This document shows positions 24,496 to 32,051 of a DNA stretch of 64,000 nucleotides, one piece after another. A model generated the notes under the pieces. That model searched no databases and was not told where the DNA came from. It saw only the letters and a list, made by a program, of their open reading frames with translations. Each line of letters begins with the position of its first letter. Position 1 is the first letter of the stretch. Source of the stretch: Alphaproteobacteria bacterium (GTDB lineage Bacteria > Pseudomonadota > Alphaproteobacteria > Micavibrionales > Micavibrionaceae); the NCBI GenBank assembly GCA_023384135.1, contig JAHDXS010000001.1, positions 248,001-312,000 of the forward strand, read 5' to 3'. Made by a program: the position numbers and the translations under genes.

Positions 24496-25226
24496 CAGAA
24501 CGGCGCGCCTTCGGAGATTGGAGGCGCGGGCTGGACACGCGCCCGGCGGCCTTCAAACCGCCGCAGATACTCATCCTTGACCCGCTGGACGTTCTCCACC
24601 TCCGGCCCTTCGGTCAGACGCCGCGCTTGTGCTATTGCCGCACGGAGTTTCGTTCCGCTCATGCCGAGCAGCCGCGCCGTTTCATCCGTGTTGCGGGTCT
24701 TGAGCATCAACGCGGTCCAGTTTCCGGCTTCGGCAATCGCCACAGGCCATGCCTTTTCGGGCGGGAAATAGCCGCGCGCGCTTTGTTCAGCGAAATAGAA
24801 GTAGAGCCATGGCCATTCATGCGGCGGAATTTCCGCCGAGGGCGTAGCCTTGAGGCGCGGGAACAGGTTTTCGCGCGGCAGACGCAGATAGACCGTTCCC
24901 GGCCTTTGCCGCATGAAGCGCGGAATCTCACGCTCCGGCGTGATCGTGGCGCGCGCATAGGCCAACGTCACCTGATCGAAGGCGGGCGTTCCTTGAACCT
25001 CGAAATAGTCATGCCGTTCATGCCAGAGATCAACGTAGGCGCTGAGCGCGTCGGTCCAGAAGGTGAGCGCCCAGAGATGCCCCGCCCACAAGCTGCGGCT
25101 TTGGCGGTAGACGACCTCGTGCAAGAGCGCGGGATTATCCAGCATCGAAGCCGCAATCCGCTTCGCGCGTGGCATACGGCGGACGCGCGCATTCGCTTCA
25201 TTCAGAAGGTCATCGAGGATCGACAT
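24495..25226 (-). CDS. mobilization-operon protein of 243 residues, unknown
   Basis: I place the start at Met 8 of the open frame (25226, MSILDDLLNEANARVRRMPR); the upstream Met at 25247 is the alternative. The protein is rich in Trp and Arg (SRSLWAGHLWALTFWTD, EIPPHEWPWLYFYFAE) and ends in a possible HTH region (DETARLLGMSGTKLRAAIAQ). It lies 82 bases downstream of the relaxase gene on the same strand. It probably belongs to DNA processing for transfer, but the function is not established by the sequence. Confidence 0.6.
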   Translation of the reverse strand: MSILDDLLNEANARVRRMPRAKRIAASMLDNPALLHEVVYRQSRSLWAGHLWALTFWTDALSAYVDLWHERHDYFEVQGTPAFDQVTLAYARATITPEREIPRFMRQRPGTVYLRLPRENLFPRLKATPSAEIPPHEWPWLYFYFAEQSARGYFPPEKAWPVAIAEAGNWTALMLKTRNTDETARLLGMSGTKLRAAIAQARRLTEGPEVENVQRVKDEYLRRFEGRRARVQPAPPISEGAPF

Positions 25227-25307
25227 ACCGAACGCCCCTGATCGCATGGGATTCGGGCATCATAACCCGGCTTGGCCATACGCTCAGGGGGATACTTCAA
25301 AAATTCT

Positions 25308-26621
25308 CTAGCGTTCTGGCTCAGGCGCATGGGGCCGTTCCGGCTCATGCCCGGATTTCTTGCGGCTTTCGAGGAACGCCCGCTTTGCATCATCCACTGG
25401 GTCCGGCGGGCCTTGCGCTGTCCGTTCAAACCGCGCGCGATCTTCCGCCAAACCGCGTTGTTGCTCTTGCAGCCGCTCGACTTCTTGTTTGTGGCGTTCC
25501 GCCAGCGCGCGGCGCGCTTCAAGCTGGGCGAAGATCAGATCGTCTTTTTGGCGGCGGTCCCGTAGCAGGGTGTCGTAAGCCTCCTTCTCGTTTTCTTCGC
25601 GCAGGCGGCGATGTTCACCCCGCAGCTTGTCCCAGAACCCGGCCAGCCCGGTGCGGAAGCGTTCCTGCCGCGCTTGGGTTTCCCGGATACGGCGGTCTTC
25701 GATCCCGTCAAACAGGGCTTGTCGTTCGGCGGTCTGGCGTTCGATCAGCCCGCGCTTGTGCGTCTCATATCGGGCGTGGTGCCCGTCGATCCGCTCTTGC
25801 AGTTCGCGCTCCCATCTTGTGAGCACGGGCTGCATGTCCTCGGCGATTTGAGCCTTGGCGTCATCCAGCGAGGGCAGCGTATCGGTCTCGCCCAGACGGG
25901 CGCGCACATCCTTAGTTTTGACGCCTGCCCATTTGGAGAGGGCATAGACTTCCCCCTGATGATCGACGGCGAGATACCCCCGGCGGTCCCCGCGCGCGAG
26001 CGTATAGCCGCGTTCCTTCAAGGCATGGACCAGCGCGGCCTTGTTGTCCGAGATCGCCCAGGCATCTTGCAAGGCGGTCTTGATTTCGCGCGGATCGCGT
26101 CCTTGGCGCTTGGCCTGTTGCCACTCATCCAGCGTGAAATTGCGCGGATCGCTGCGGCTTCTGTCTGCGATCCCCTCGGGCATTTTCCAGCCGTGTTCGA
26201 GGTAGAGTTCGCGGGAGAGGTCTTGCAGCTTGAGGTGCGAATAGGAAAGCTGCACCGCCTTCATCTCTTCAATGTCGATGCGGCTCCAAACGGCATGAGC
26301 ATGGCGGCGGCCTTCCTTTTCATGGAAGACGATGACGCGGGGCTGGTCGGTCAGGCCGAGCATGGCTTCGGCGCGCGCAATGGCGTCCTCAAAGGTTTCG
26401 GTGGAGACGTTCTCGCGCGGCGGCGGATTGAACGAGAGCGAAAAGAGGAATTGCTTGCAGCGCGTCCCCTTGCTCAAGGCGTAGGCTTCCTGAAACGCCC
26501 CCTGCACATCGTCGGAGGCGAAGCCCCGCACTTCATGCACGGTGACATGATCGTTCTCGCCAGAGAGAAGATGGGCGGCGAGATCACGCCCGCCGCCGCG
26601 CTGATTGCCGATCAGGATCAT
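25308..26621 (-). CDS. relaxase/mobilization nuclease (MobA/VirD2-like)
   Basis: The 437-residue protein has a relaxase domain in its first 200 residues: NQRGGGRDLAAHLL near the N-terminus and the histidine cluster FHEKEGRRHAHAVW, with H100, H107 and H109 as the metal triad. The nearest candidate for the strand-transfer tyrosine is Tyr47 (FQEAYALSKG); there is no Tyr in the first 40 residues. The last 180 residues are a highly charged coiled coil (RQTAERQALF, QVERLQEQQ-like). Its start overlaps the mobC stop (26618-26621). The relaxase would nick oriT, probably just upstream of mobC, and enter the recipient covalently bound to DNA. Confidence 0.85.
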   Translation of the reverse strand: MILIGNQRGGGRDLAAHLLSGENDHVTVHEVRGFASDDVQGAFQEAYALSKGTRCKQFLFSLSFNPPPRENVSTETFEDAIARAEAMLGLTDQPRVIVFHEKEGRRHAHAVWSRIDIEEMKAVQLSYSHLKLQDLSRELYLEHGWKMPEGIADRSRSDPRNFTLDEWQQAKRQGRDPREIKTALQDAWAISDNKAALVHALKERGYTLARGDRRGYLAVDHQGEVYALSKWAGVKTKDVRARLGETDTLPSLDDAKAQIAEDMQPVLTRWERELQERIDGHHARYETHKRGLIERQTAERQALFDGIEDRRIRETQARQERFRTGLAGFWDKLRGEHRRLREENEKEAYDTLLRDRRQKDDLIFAQLEARRALAERHKQEVERLQEQQRGLAEDRARFERTAQGPPDPVDDAKRAFLESRKKSGHEPERPHAPEPER

Positions 26622-27076
26622 GGACTACCCCCGGCAGGCGGAAAGCCCAAGGCTGAGAGCAAGGCATCCCGCATGATGCGGATATCCCGGCAGGCATTCT
26701 CTAGCTCTTCGAGCAATGCCGGAGAGACGACCAGCACCCCGATATGGGCGGCCTTGGCGATCTGGTTGAGGTTATTGGCCAGCCTTGACTGCCCCAGCAT
26801 CCCCAGCACCTTCGCCAGTCCGGCCTGATCGGCGGCGGGTTTGCGCCGCAGCTTCCGGGGCGCGGTCCCATCCCCCAAGAGCCGTTCGCGCATATAGACG
26901 CTTAAGGGTTTGCCCTTGGCTTGGGCTTCCAGCCGTTCGCGCTCTTCCTGCGTCAGGCGGATCGAGAACGGGTGGAGCGGCTTGGCCTTCTTGGCGGCCA
27001 GAGATGCTGCCTCGCCCTTTGCAGCGGCCAGAAACTCCTCAAGGCGGCTGATATTGTTGTTCGGGGAGCCGGTCAT
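26618..27076 (-). CDS. mobC: MobC-type relaxosome protein
   Basis: The 152-residue protein has an RHH-like DNA-binding segment (HPFSIRLTQEERERLEAQAK, then LSVYMRERLL) followed by the MobC signature ANNLNQIAKAAHIG. MobC proteins open the DNA at oriT and help the relaxase reach its nick site. It is the first gene of the mobilization operon and faces the AT-rich intergenic stretch at 27077-27237. Confidence 0.85.
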   Translation of the reverse strand: MTGSPNNNISRLEEFLAAAKGEAASLAAKKAKPLHPFSIRLTQEERERLEAQAKGKPLSVYMRERLLGDGTAPRKLRRKPAADQAGLAKVLGMLGQSRLANNLNQIAKAAHIGVLVVSPALLEELENACRDIRIMRDALLSALGFPPAGGSP

Positions 27077-27094
27077 GGGGACGGCTCCTCGAAC

Positions 27095-27180
27095 GAGACA
27101 TTTGCGTGTTTAAGCTGGGCTTCCCAGTCTGCTAAAGTGTCGTAGAGGGAGTTCGAAGAGACTCCTTGGCTCTCCGCCAC
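27095..27180. other. candidate oriT / right element boundary
   Basis: Upstream of mobC lie two hairpins, CTGGG-CTT-CCCAG (27113-27126 region) and GGAGT-TCGAAGAG-ACTCC (about 27148-27165), flanking TGCTAAAGTGTCGTAGAG. A hairpin beside a short G/T-rich nick region is the usual oriT form and the site is next to mobC and the relaxase. The stretch ends with CTCTCCGCCA (27170-27179), identical to the last ten bases of the tRNA-Ser remnant at 2160-2169 and in the same direction, so it may also mark the right attachment site. The ten-mer also occurs by chance in mgtE, so the latter is weak. Confidence 0.35.
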
Positions 27181-27237
27181 GATTTACCAGATTATTTACC
27201 TAGGTATTAAAAAATCTCACCTTCGGAATAGAAATAT

Positions 27238-27924
27238 ATGGCAAGTACAGCCGCTGAATATAAAAAGCACTATGAAGAATTCGCGCAAAATGTCGCTTTT
27301 GCAGTTAGGACATGGCACCACCAAGTTCACCTAGGCGACAGGGCAGAAAAAGATCCAAAAATTCTTATAGCGTTAAACAAAGCCACAAGATACTGGCTTG
27401 ATCAGAGGTATGCTGCAGCTCAAACAACAATCATCTTCTTAAGCAAGATATTTGATGATGATCGCCGCACCCATAATGTCGACAAAATGCTTAAAGCTGC
27501 AAATGATAGAAAAGAATATTTTAGCAAACAAGAGTTACGCAAAAGAAAGGTTGAATCAGGCGGGGAGTTTGAGGGAATTGACGAATATATTGAGAATGCA
27601 ACTGAGTTAGACAGTCATGATCTCAAAACAATTAGAAATGAGCTTAAGAAAGCAAAAATTATCTGGAAACGTATCAAGCCATTACGAGATAAAGTATACG
27701 CTCACAGCCAAATGCTGTCTGACGCTGAACGTGAAGAACTTTATAAATCCGTAAAAAATGCAGATATAAACGAGATACTGCAAATTCTTATGAACATTTC
27801 TAATGCCCTATGGGAAGCGGAGTTCAACGGCCGCAAACCTGATTTTTCACATAATCACACACAGCCTATCGAGTCGGCCAAGAAAAACATTGAACAATTA
27901 ATAGGTAGTTTATTAAATCATTAA
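27238..27924 (+). CDS. AbiU2-like HEPN protein
   Basis: This 228-residue, all-helical, Lys-rich protein contains IIWKRIKPLRDKVYAHSQML. R150-D151 and H156 form an Rx5H HEPN motif, and the spacing, preceded by QTTIIFLSKIFDDDRRTHNV, resembles AbiU2-type HEPN proteins from abortive infection. The gene is strikingly AT-rich compared with both the mobilization genes on its left and the dehydrogenase on its right, marking it as separately acquired. It lies at the right edge of the element, inside or just outside it. Confidence 0.6.
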   Translation: MASTAAEYKKHYEEFAQNVAFAVRTWHHQVHLGDRAEKDPKILIALNKATRYWLDQRYAAAQTTIIFLSKIFDDDRRTHNVDKMLKAANDRKEYFSKQELRKRKVESGGEFEGIDEYIENATELDSHDLKTIRNELKKAKIIWKRIKPLRDKVYAHSQMLSDAEREELYKSVKNADINEILQILMNISNALWEAEFNGRKPDFSHNHTQPIESAKKNIEQLIGSLLNH

Positions 27925-28064
27925 TCCAATAACTTTCCCGGCAGGTTCGCCCAGCATCTATAACAGCCAGGCTTGATTGCTTAAAGCTCAGCCCCTTGCC
28001 AATTTCCCTATAATTCACCAAACTATCCCTGCAAGCCAAACCGCCAGAAGAAAACGGAGCCCCC

Positions 28065-29114
28065 ATGATCAACGTCAAATCCTACGCCGCGCAGAGTGCC
28101 ACCAGCCCCCTCGCCCCCCATGCGCTCAGCCGCCGCGAACCGGGGCCCTACGACGTGCTGATCGACATCGCTTTTTGCGGCGTCTGCCACTCCGACATCC
28201 ATCAGGCCCGCGACGAATGGGGCGGCTCCATCTTCCCGATGGTTCCGGGGCATGAGATCGTCGGCCATGTCGAAAAGGTTGGCGCGAACGTCAAGAAATT
28301 CAAGGCGGGCGACCGCGTAGGCGTCGGCTGCCTCGTCGATTCCTGCCGCAAATGCCCGCACTGCGCCGAGAGTCTGGAACAATATTGCGATAACGGCTTC
28401 TCCGGCACCTATAACGGCATGGAGCAGGACGGAAAAACCCCCACCTACGGCGGCTATGCCCAGAAAATCACGGTCGATCAGGATTTCGTGCTGCGTGTAC
28501 CCGATAACCTCGACCTCGCGGGCGCTGCCCCCCTCCTGTGCGCGGGCATCACGACCTATTCCCCCCTGCGCCACTGGGGCGTGAAAAAGGGTATGAAGGT
28601 GGCCATCGTCGGCCTCGGCGGCCTCGGCCATATGGGCGTAAAACTGGCCAGCGCTATGGGCGCGGAAACGTGGGTGGTCACAACCTCCCCCGGCAAAGCG
28701 GCGGACGCCAAGCGCCTCGGCGCGGTCGGCGCGATCGTCTCAAAGGACGGGTCCGACATGGAAAAACACGCCAACAGCTTCGATTTCATCCTGAACACCG
28801 TCGCCGCCCCGCACGACGTGAACGCCTATTTTAACCTGCTGAAGGTCAACGGCACCCTCACGATGGTCGGCGCGCCCGACAAGCCGCTGGAGGTGAACGT
28901 CTTTGGCCTCATCATGCGCCGCCGCCGCTTCGCCGGCTCCCTCATCGGCGGGATTAAGGAAACTCAGGAAATGCTCGATTTCTGTGGCAAGCATGACATC
29001 GTCTCCGACGTGGAAATCATCCCGATCCAGAAAATCAACGAAGCTTACGAACGCATGATCAAAGGCGACGTGCGCTACCGCTTCTCGATTGATATCAAGT
29101 CTCTGGCGGCCTGA
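28065..29114 (+). CDS. zinc-dependent NAD(P)-alcohol/aldehyde dehydrogenase (YahK/CAD-like)
   Basis: The 349-residue medium-chain dehydrogenase has the catalytic zinc ligands FCGVCHSD and GHEIVG, the structural zinc loop CRKCPHCAESLEQYC and the Rossmann motif GLGGLGHMGVKLA. Its length and overall sequence match the YahK/cinnamyl-alcohol dehydrogenase group, which reduces many aldehydes with NADPH. A ribosome site (CGGAG) precedes the ATG and TATAAT at 28009-28014 could be its -10 box. Substrate is not determined. The convergent ArsR gene ends eight bases after its stop. Confidence 0.88.
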   Translation: MINVKSYAAQSATSPLAPHALSRREPGPYDVLIDIAFCGVCHSDIHQARDEWGGSIFPMVPGHEIVGHVEKVGANVKKFKAGDRVGVGCLVDSCRKCPHCAESLEQYCDNGFSGTYNGMEQDGKTPTYGGYAQKITVDQDFVLRVPDNLDLAGAAPLLCAGITTYSPLRHWGVKKGMKVAIVGLGGLGHMGVKLASAMGAETWVVTTSPGKAADAKRLGAVGAIVSKDGSDMEKHANSFDFILNTVAAPHDVNAYFNLLKVNGTLTMVGAPDKPLEVNVFGLIMRRRRFAGSLIGGIKETQEMLDFCGKHDIVSDVEIIPIQKINEAYERMIKGDVRYRFSIDIKSLAA

Positions 29115-29121
29115 GCTTCGA

Positions 29122-29433
29122 TCAGCCCGCGTGCTTGATGATCGTTTTCAACAATCCGGGAAATTTATCCTCGATATCGTCATAGCGCACGGCGTTTTGG
29201 TGCTCTACGCCCTGCTTGGTCGTGCGGATCAGCCCGGCCTCGCGCAAAATCCGAAAATGATTGGACAAGGTGGATTTCGGAATAGAAGGGCAAGGCGACG
29301 CCTCGGAACACGATAAACAGGCCTTATCCTGAATAAGATTTGTCACGATCTTCAGGCGTATGGGATCGCCCAGCGCAGATAATATGTTGGCCAGCGTAAT
29401 ATCATCTTTCGATGGATGAACGAACTTACTCAT
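29122..29433 (-). CDS. ArsR-family winged-helix repressor
   Basis: The 103-residue protein has the ArsR core: ILSALGDPIRLKIVTNLIQ, then PKSTLSNHFRILREAGLIRT as recognition helix, and a wing ending HQNAVRYDD. Cysteines in the loop CLSCSEASPC could sense electrophiles or redox state, as in regulators of old-yellow-enzyme genes. It is divergent from the reductase at 29522 and the perfect dyad at 29460-29490 lies between them. It probably represses both genes. Confidence 0.85.
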   Translation of the reverse strand: MSKFVHPSKDDITLANILSALGDPIRLKIVTNLIQDKACLSCSEASPCPSIPKSTLSNHFRILREAGLIRTTKQGVEHQNAVRYDDIEDKFPGLLKTIIKHAG

Positions 29434-29454
29434 AAAAATATCGTAACAGACTTC

Positions 29455-29490
29455 TTGACATAGTTCAATAGTTCGCTATTATTGAACTAT
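29455..29490 (+). promoter_or_regulatory. promoter with ArsR-type operator upstream of the OYE gene
   Basis: A consensus -35 box TTGACA (29455-29460) and a -10 box TATTAT (29477-29482, 16-bp spacing) are overlaid by a perfect 11-bp dyad, ATAGTTCAATA (29460-29470) and TATTGAACTAT (29480-29490), with a nine-base centre. A repressor bound here would block polymerase directly. The ATG of the reductase follows at 29522 with GTAAGGAG as ribosome site. Confidence 0.78.
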
Positions 29491-29521
29491 TGGCGTTTTC
29501 GACACTGTAAGGAGTTATACA

Positions 29522-30598
29522 ATGAGCGGCCTGTTCGACCCTATCAAAATCGGCGCACTTGAATTGCCAAACCGCATAATCATGTCGCCCCTTACGCGCA
29601 GCCGCGCCGGAGTCGAGCGCATCCCGAACGATCTGATGCGCGAATATTATGTCCAGCGCGCCTCCGCCGGGCTGATCATCAGCGAGGCAACCTCGGTGAC
29701 GCCTATGGGCGTCGGCTATGCGGATACGCCGGGCATATGGTCGGATGAACAGGTGGCCGGCTGGCGAAAAATCACCGATGCCGTTCACAAGGAAGGCGGC
29801 CTGATGATCTTGCAGCTCTGGCATGTCGGGCGCATTTCCGATCCCATCTTCCTGAACGGGGAATTGCCTGTCGCGCCCAGCGCCATCCAGCCGCAAGGCC
29901 ATGTCAGTCTCGTGCGCCCGAAAAAGCCTTACGTCACCCCCCGCGCTCTGGAGACGGACGAAATCCCGGGGATCATCGAGGCGTTCCGTATCGGCGCGGA
30001 AAACGCAAAGAAAGCGGGCTTTGACGGCGTTGAAATCCATGGCGCGAACGGCTATCTGCTCGATCAGTTTTTACAGGACGGCACGAACCGCCGCACCGAT
30101 CAATACGGCGGCAGCCTTGAAAACCGCGCGCGCCTGATGCTGGAGGTCACCGATGCGGTAATCTCCGTATGGGGCGCAGACCGTGTGGGCATGCATCTGG
30201 CGCCCTACGCCGACGCGCATGACATGGGCGACTCTGATCCTCTGGCGACATTCACCTACGTTGCCGAACAGCTCGGCAAACGCAAGATCGCGTTTATATG
30301 CGCACGCGGCGCTCTGCGGGATGATTGGATCGGCCCCAAGCTCAAAACGGCCTTCGGCGGTGTTTATATCGCGAATGAAAAATTCACGAAGGAAACGGCC
30401 GAGCAGGTTTTAAAATCGGGCGCCGCCGATGCCGTCGCCTTCGGCCAGCTCTTTATCGCCAACCCCGACCTGCCCGACCGATTTAAGACAGGCGCGGCGT
30501 TGAACGAGCCCGACCCCTCGACCTATTACGCCCCCACGGCGCAGGGCTACACCGATTACCCGTTCGCGGAGGCGGCGAAGACAAAAAGACAAGCGTGA
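29522..30598 (+). CDS. old yellow enzyme (NemA-type FMN ene-reductase)
   Basis: The 358-residue (beta/alpha)8 flavoprotein begins LFDPIKIGALELPNRIIMSP and carries VEIHGANGYLLDQFLQDGTN and RTDQYGGSLENRARL, the FMN and substrate signature of the NemA/OYE group. These enzymes use NADPH to reduce activated alkenes, maleimides, nitro-esters and similar electrophiles. The divergent ArsR-type gene and its operator imply induction by reactive electrophiles. With the dehydrogenase upstream it makes a small detoxification block. Confidence 0.9.
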   Translation: MSGLFDPIKIGALELPNRIIMSPLTRSRAGVERIPNDLMREYYVQRASAGLIISEATSVTPMGVGYADTPGIWSDEQVAGWRKITDAVHKEGGLMILQLWHVGRISDPIFLNGELPVAPSAIQPQGHVSLVRPKKPYVTPRALETDEIPGIIEAFRIGAENAKKAGFDGVEIHGANGYLLDQFLQDGTNRRTDQYGGSLENRARLMLEVTDAVISVWGADRVGMHLAPYADAHDMGDSDPLATFTYVAEQLGKRKIAFICARGALRDDWIGPKLKTAFGGVYIANEKFTKETAEQVLKSGAADAVAFGQLFIANPDLPDRFKTGAALNEPDPSTYYAPTAQGYTDYPFAEAAKTKRQA

Positions 30599-30666
30599 TG
30601 GGAATGTTGGTGAGCCATCAAGGGAGGCATCGAACCGATTATTTGAGATTTTGTGAATGTGGGAAC

Positions 30667-31734
30667 TTACTTTGAAAAGACAAAATGCATACGAAATGCC
30701 TTATCAAGAACTTCTTTAGCAAGAACTTTTGCTTCTTCATCGCTTTTGCCAAATTCTCTCTTATAATAAGAAGCTAAATCATTCTCGGCTTTTGGATATA
30801 GTTTATAAATTGAACGATAAAGTTGATTAAAGCTTTTTGCTTTATGCGACCATTTCTTTAATTCTTGATCCACTTGTTCACGACTATTATAAGCAACCCT
30901 GTTTGATAGGCTCCAGGGTCTTAATGCCACATTTGCCCATGTATGCATGACATCTAAACGAATTCGTGTTGTAGGATGTAATGTTCCTTCATTTTTTCCT
31001 CTACCTAATGTCTCATCCAAAAATTTAGCTAAGTTTTTTACAGAGGTTGGTAACAAACTTGCTATGTTTTTAGCATTTGGTTGAAAAGCTATCGAGCATC
31101 GTTTTTTTGCTCCATCTGTATTAATTGAGTAAATATCCCAATCTGATAAAATAACATACGGTTCTCCTACGCTAAACGCCCATATACGTCCGCTGTTTTT
31201 TTGGTACATGAGTTGTGGAGGGTTCCAACTATCTTCAACAATTGGTGTGAAGTCTTTTTTAGTATTAGATATAAATTCTGAAGGACGTATGCTGCTATCA
31301 ATAACAAATAGTGTGTACTGATCGCCTCTCCAGCCAAAAGCATTTTCATCTACAACAAATCGAAGATTATGTGTTGGTTCTTTTTGCCAATAGATGCTCC
31401 GAGGGTAGTTTGAATCTTTATTATTTTTAGAAATCTTTTCTAATATGTAAGACTTTTCCTTTAGTGCATTGCCCCCTGATATATCATCTCCACTAGCTAT
31501 AAGAATGGGGCTGCTCTCAAGAGCATTTGGAAAGTCCGTAATTCTATAAATAAAAAAATTATTAGAGAAAAATTGTGCCTGAGCTATTTTGAATGCATCT
31601 CCGCATAAATCGCGGTCAATATTATTGTCTATAATTTTCAGCTTTGGCAAACTATCTTGAGAGGCATTTGATAGCTGCGGAAAGAATATAATAAAAGCTG
31701 ATAGTAAAAAGATTCTTCTCATTTTATTATCCAT
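30667..31734 (-). CDS. AT-rich exported protein of unknown function
   Basis: The 355-residue product begins MDNKMRRIFLLSAFIIFFPQ with a clear signal peptide probably cut after SNA near residue 24. The mature part is soluble and mixed alpha/beta, with two isolated cysteines (DRDLCGD, KKRCSIAF) that could form a disulphide. The last 120 residues are helical and Lys-rich. Base composition is far more AT-rich than the core genes around it and the gene ends near a tRNA, so recent acquisition is likely. I recognise no family. Confidence 0.7.
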   Translation of the reverse strand: MDNKMRRIFLLSAFIIFFPQLSNASQDSLPKLKIIDNNIDRDLCGDAFKIAQAQFFSNNFFIYRITDFPNALESSPILIASGDDISGGNALKEKSYILEKISKNNKDSNYPRSIYWQKEPTHNLRFVVDENAFGWRGDQYTLFVIDSSIRPSEFISNTKKDFTPIVEDSWNPPQLMYQKNSGRIWAFSVGEPYVILSDWDIYSINTDGAKKRCSIAFQPNAKNIASLLPTSVKNLAKFLDETLGRGKNEGTLHPTTRIRLDVMHTWANVALRPWSLSNRVAYNSREQVDQELKKWSHKAKSFNQLYRSIYKLYPKAENDLASYYKREFGKSDEEAKVLAKEVLDKAFRMHFVFSK

Positions 31735-31836
31735 ATATATAATTTTCGGATTTATTCCTTAAAAAAAATTCATTGCAGCTTAACGCACAAATCAATTTCA
31801 TTTATATGCGAAAATAAATCTCGGAGAGAAGTAAAA

Positions 31837-31913
31837 TGGTGGGCCCGGTAGGACTTGAACCTACGACCAATCCGTTATGAGCGGACTGCTCTAACCAACT
31901 GAGCTACAGGCCC
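31837..31913 (-). tRNA. tRNA with CAU anticodon, probably Ile2
   Basis: On the minus strand the gene reads GGGCCTGTAGCTCAGTTGG at the 5' end and closes with CGGGCCC, discriminator A and an encoded CCA (31837-31839). The seven-base acceptor stem pairs fully with one T-G. The anticodon loop is CTCATAA, giving CAU. The acceptor stem and the AGTCCG...TTGGTCG region resemble isoleucine tRNAs whose C34 is changed to lysidine, rather than elongator tRNA-Met. The CAU anticodon alone does not decide between them. Confidence 0.9.
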
Positions 31914-32051
31914 ATTACTCCAAAGCTTATAATATGCCTTCCCGCCAAGATAAAGGCAATTTGCGCTCGCGCCCTCAAAACTTGCCCTGACGGGCCAAAA
32001 CCCTTAAAATGGTCCCCAACGAACAAAAACAATCATTGCGGGCAGGTTTTC

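Noticed and set aside
25611-26828. 405-residue plus-strand open frame
   Set aside because: Antisense to the relaxase and mobC genes.
2144-27924. A complete self-transmissible conjugative element
   Set aside because: Relaxase, MobC and a coupling protein are present but no VirB/Trb channel genes lie in the window, so only mobilizability is supported.
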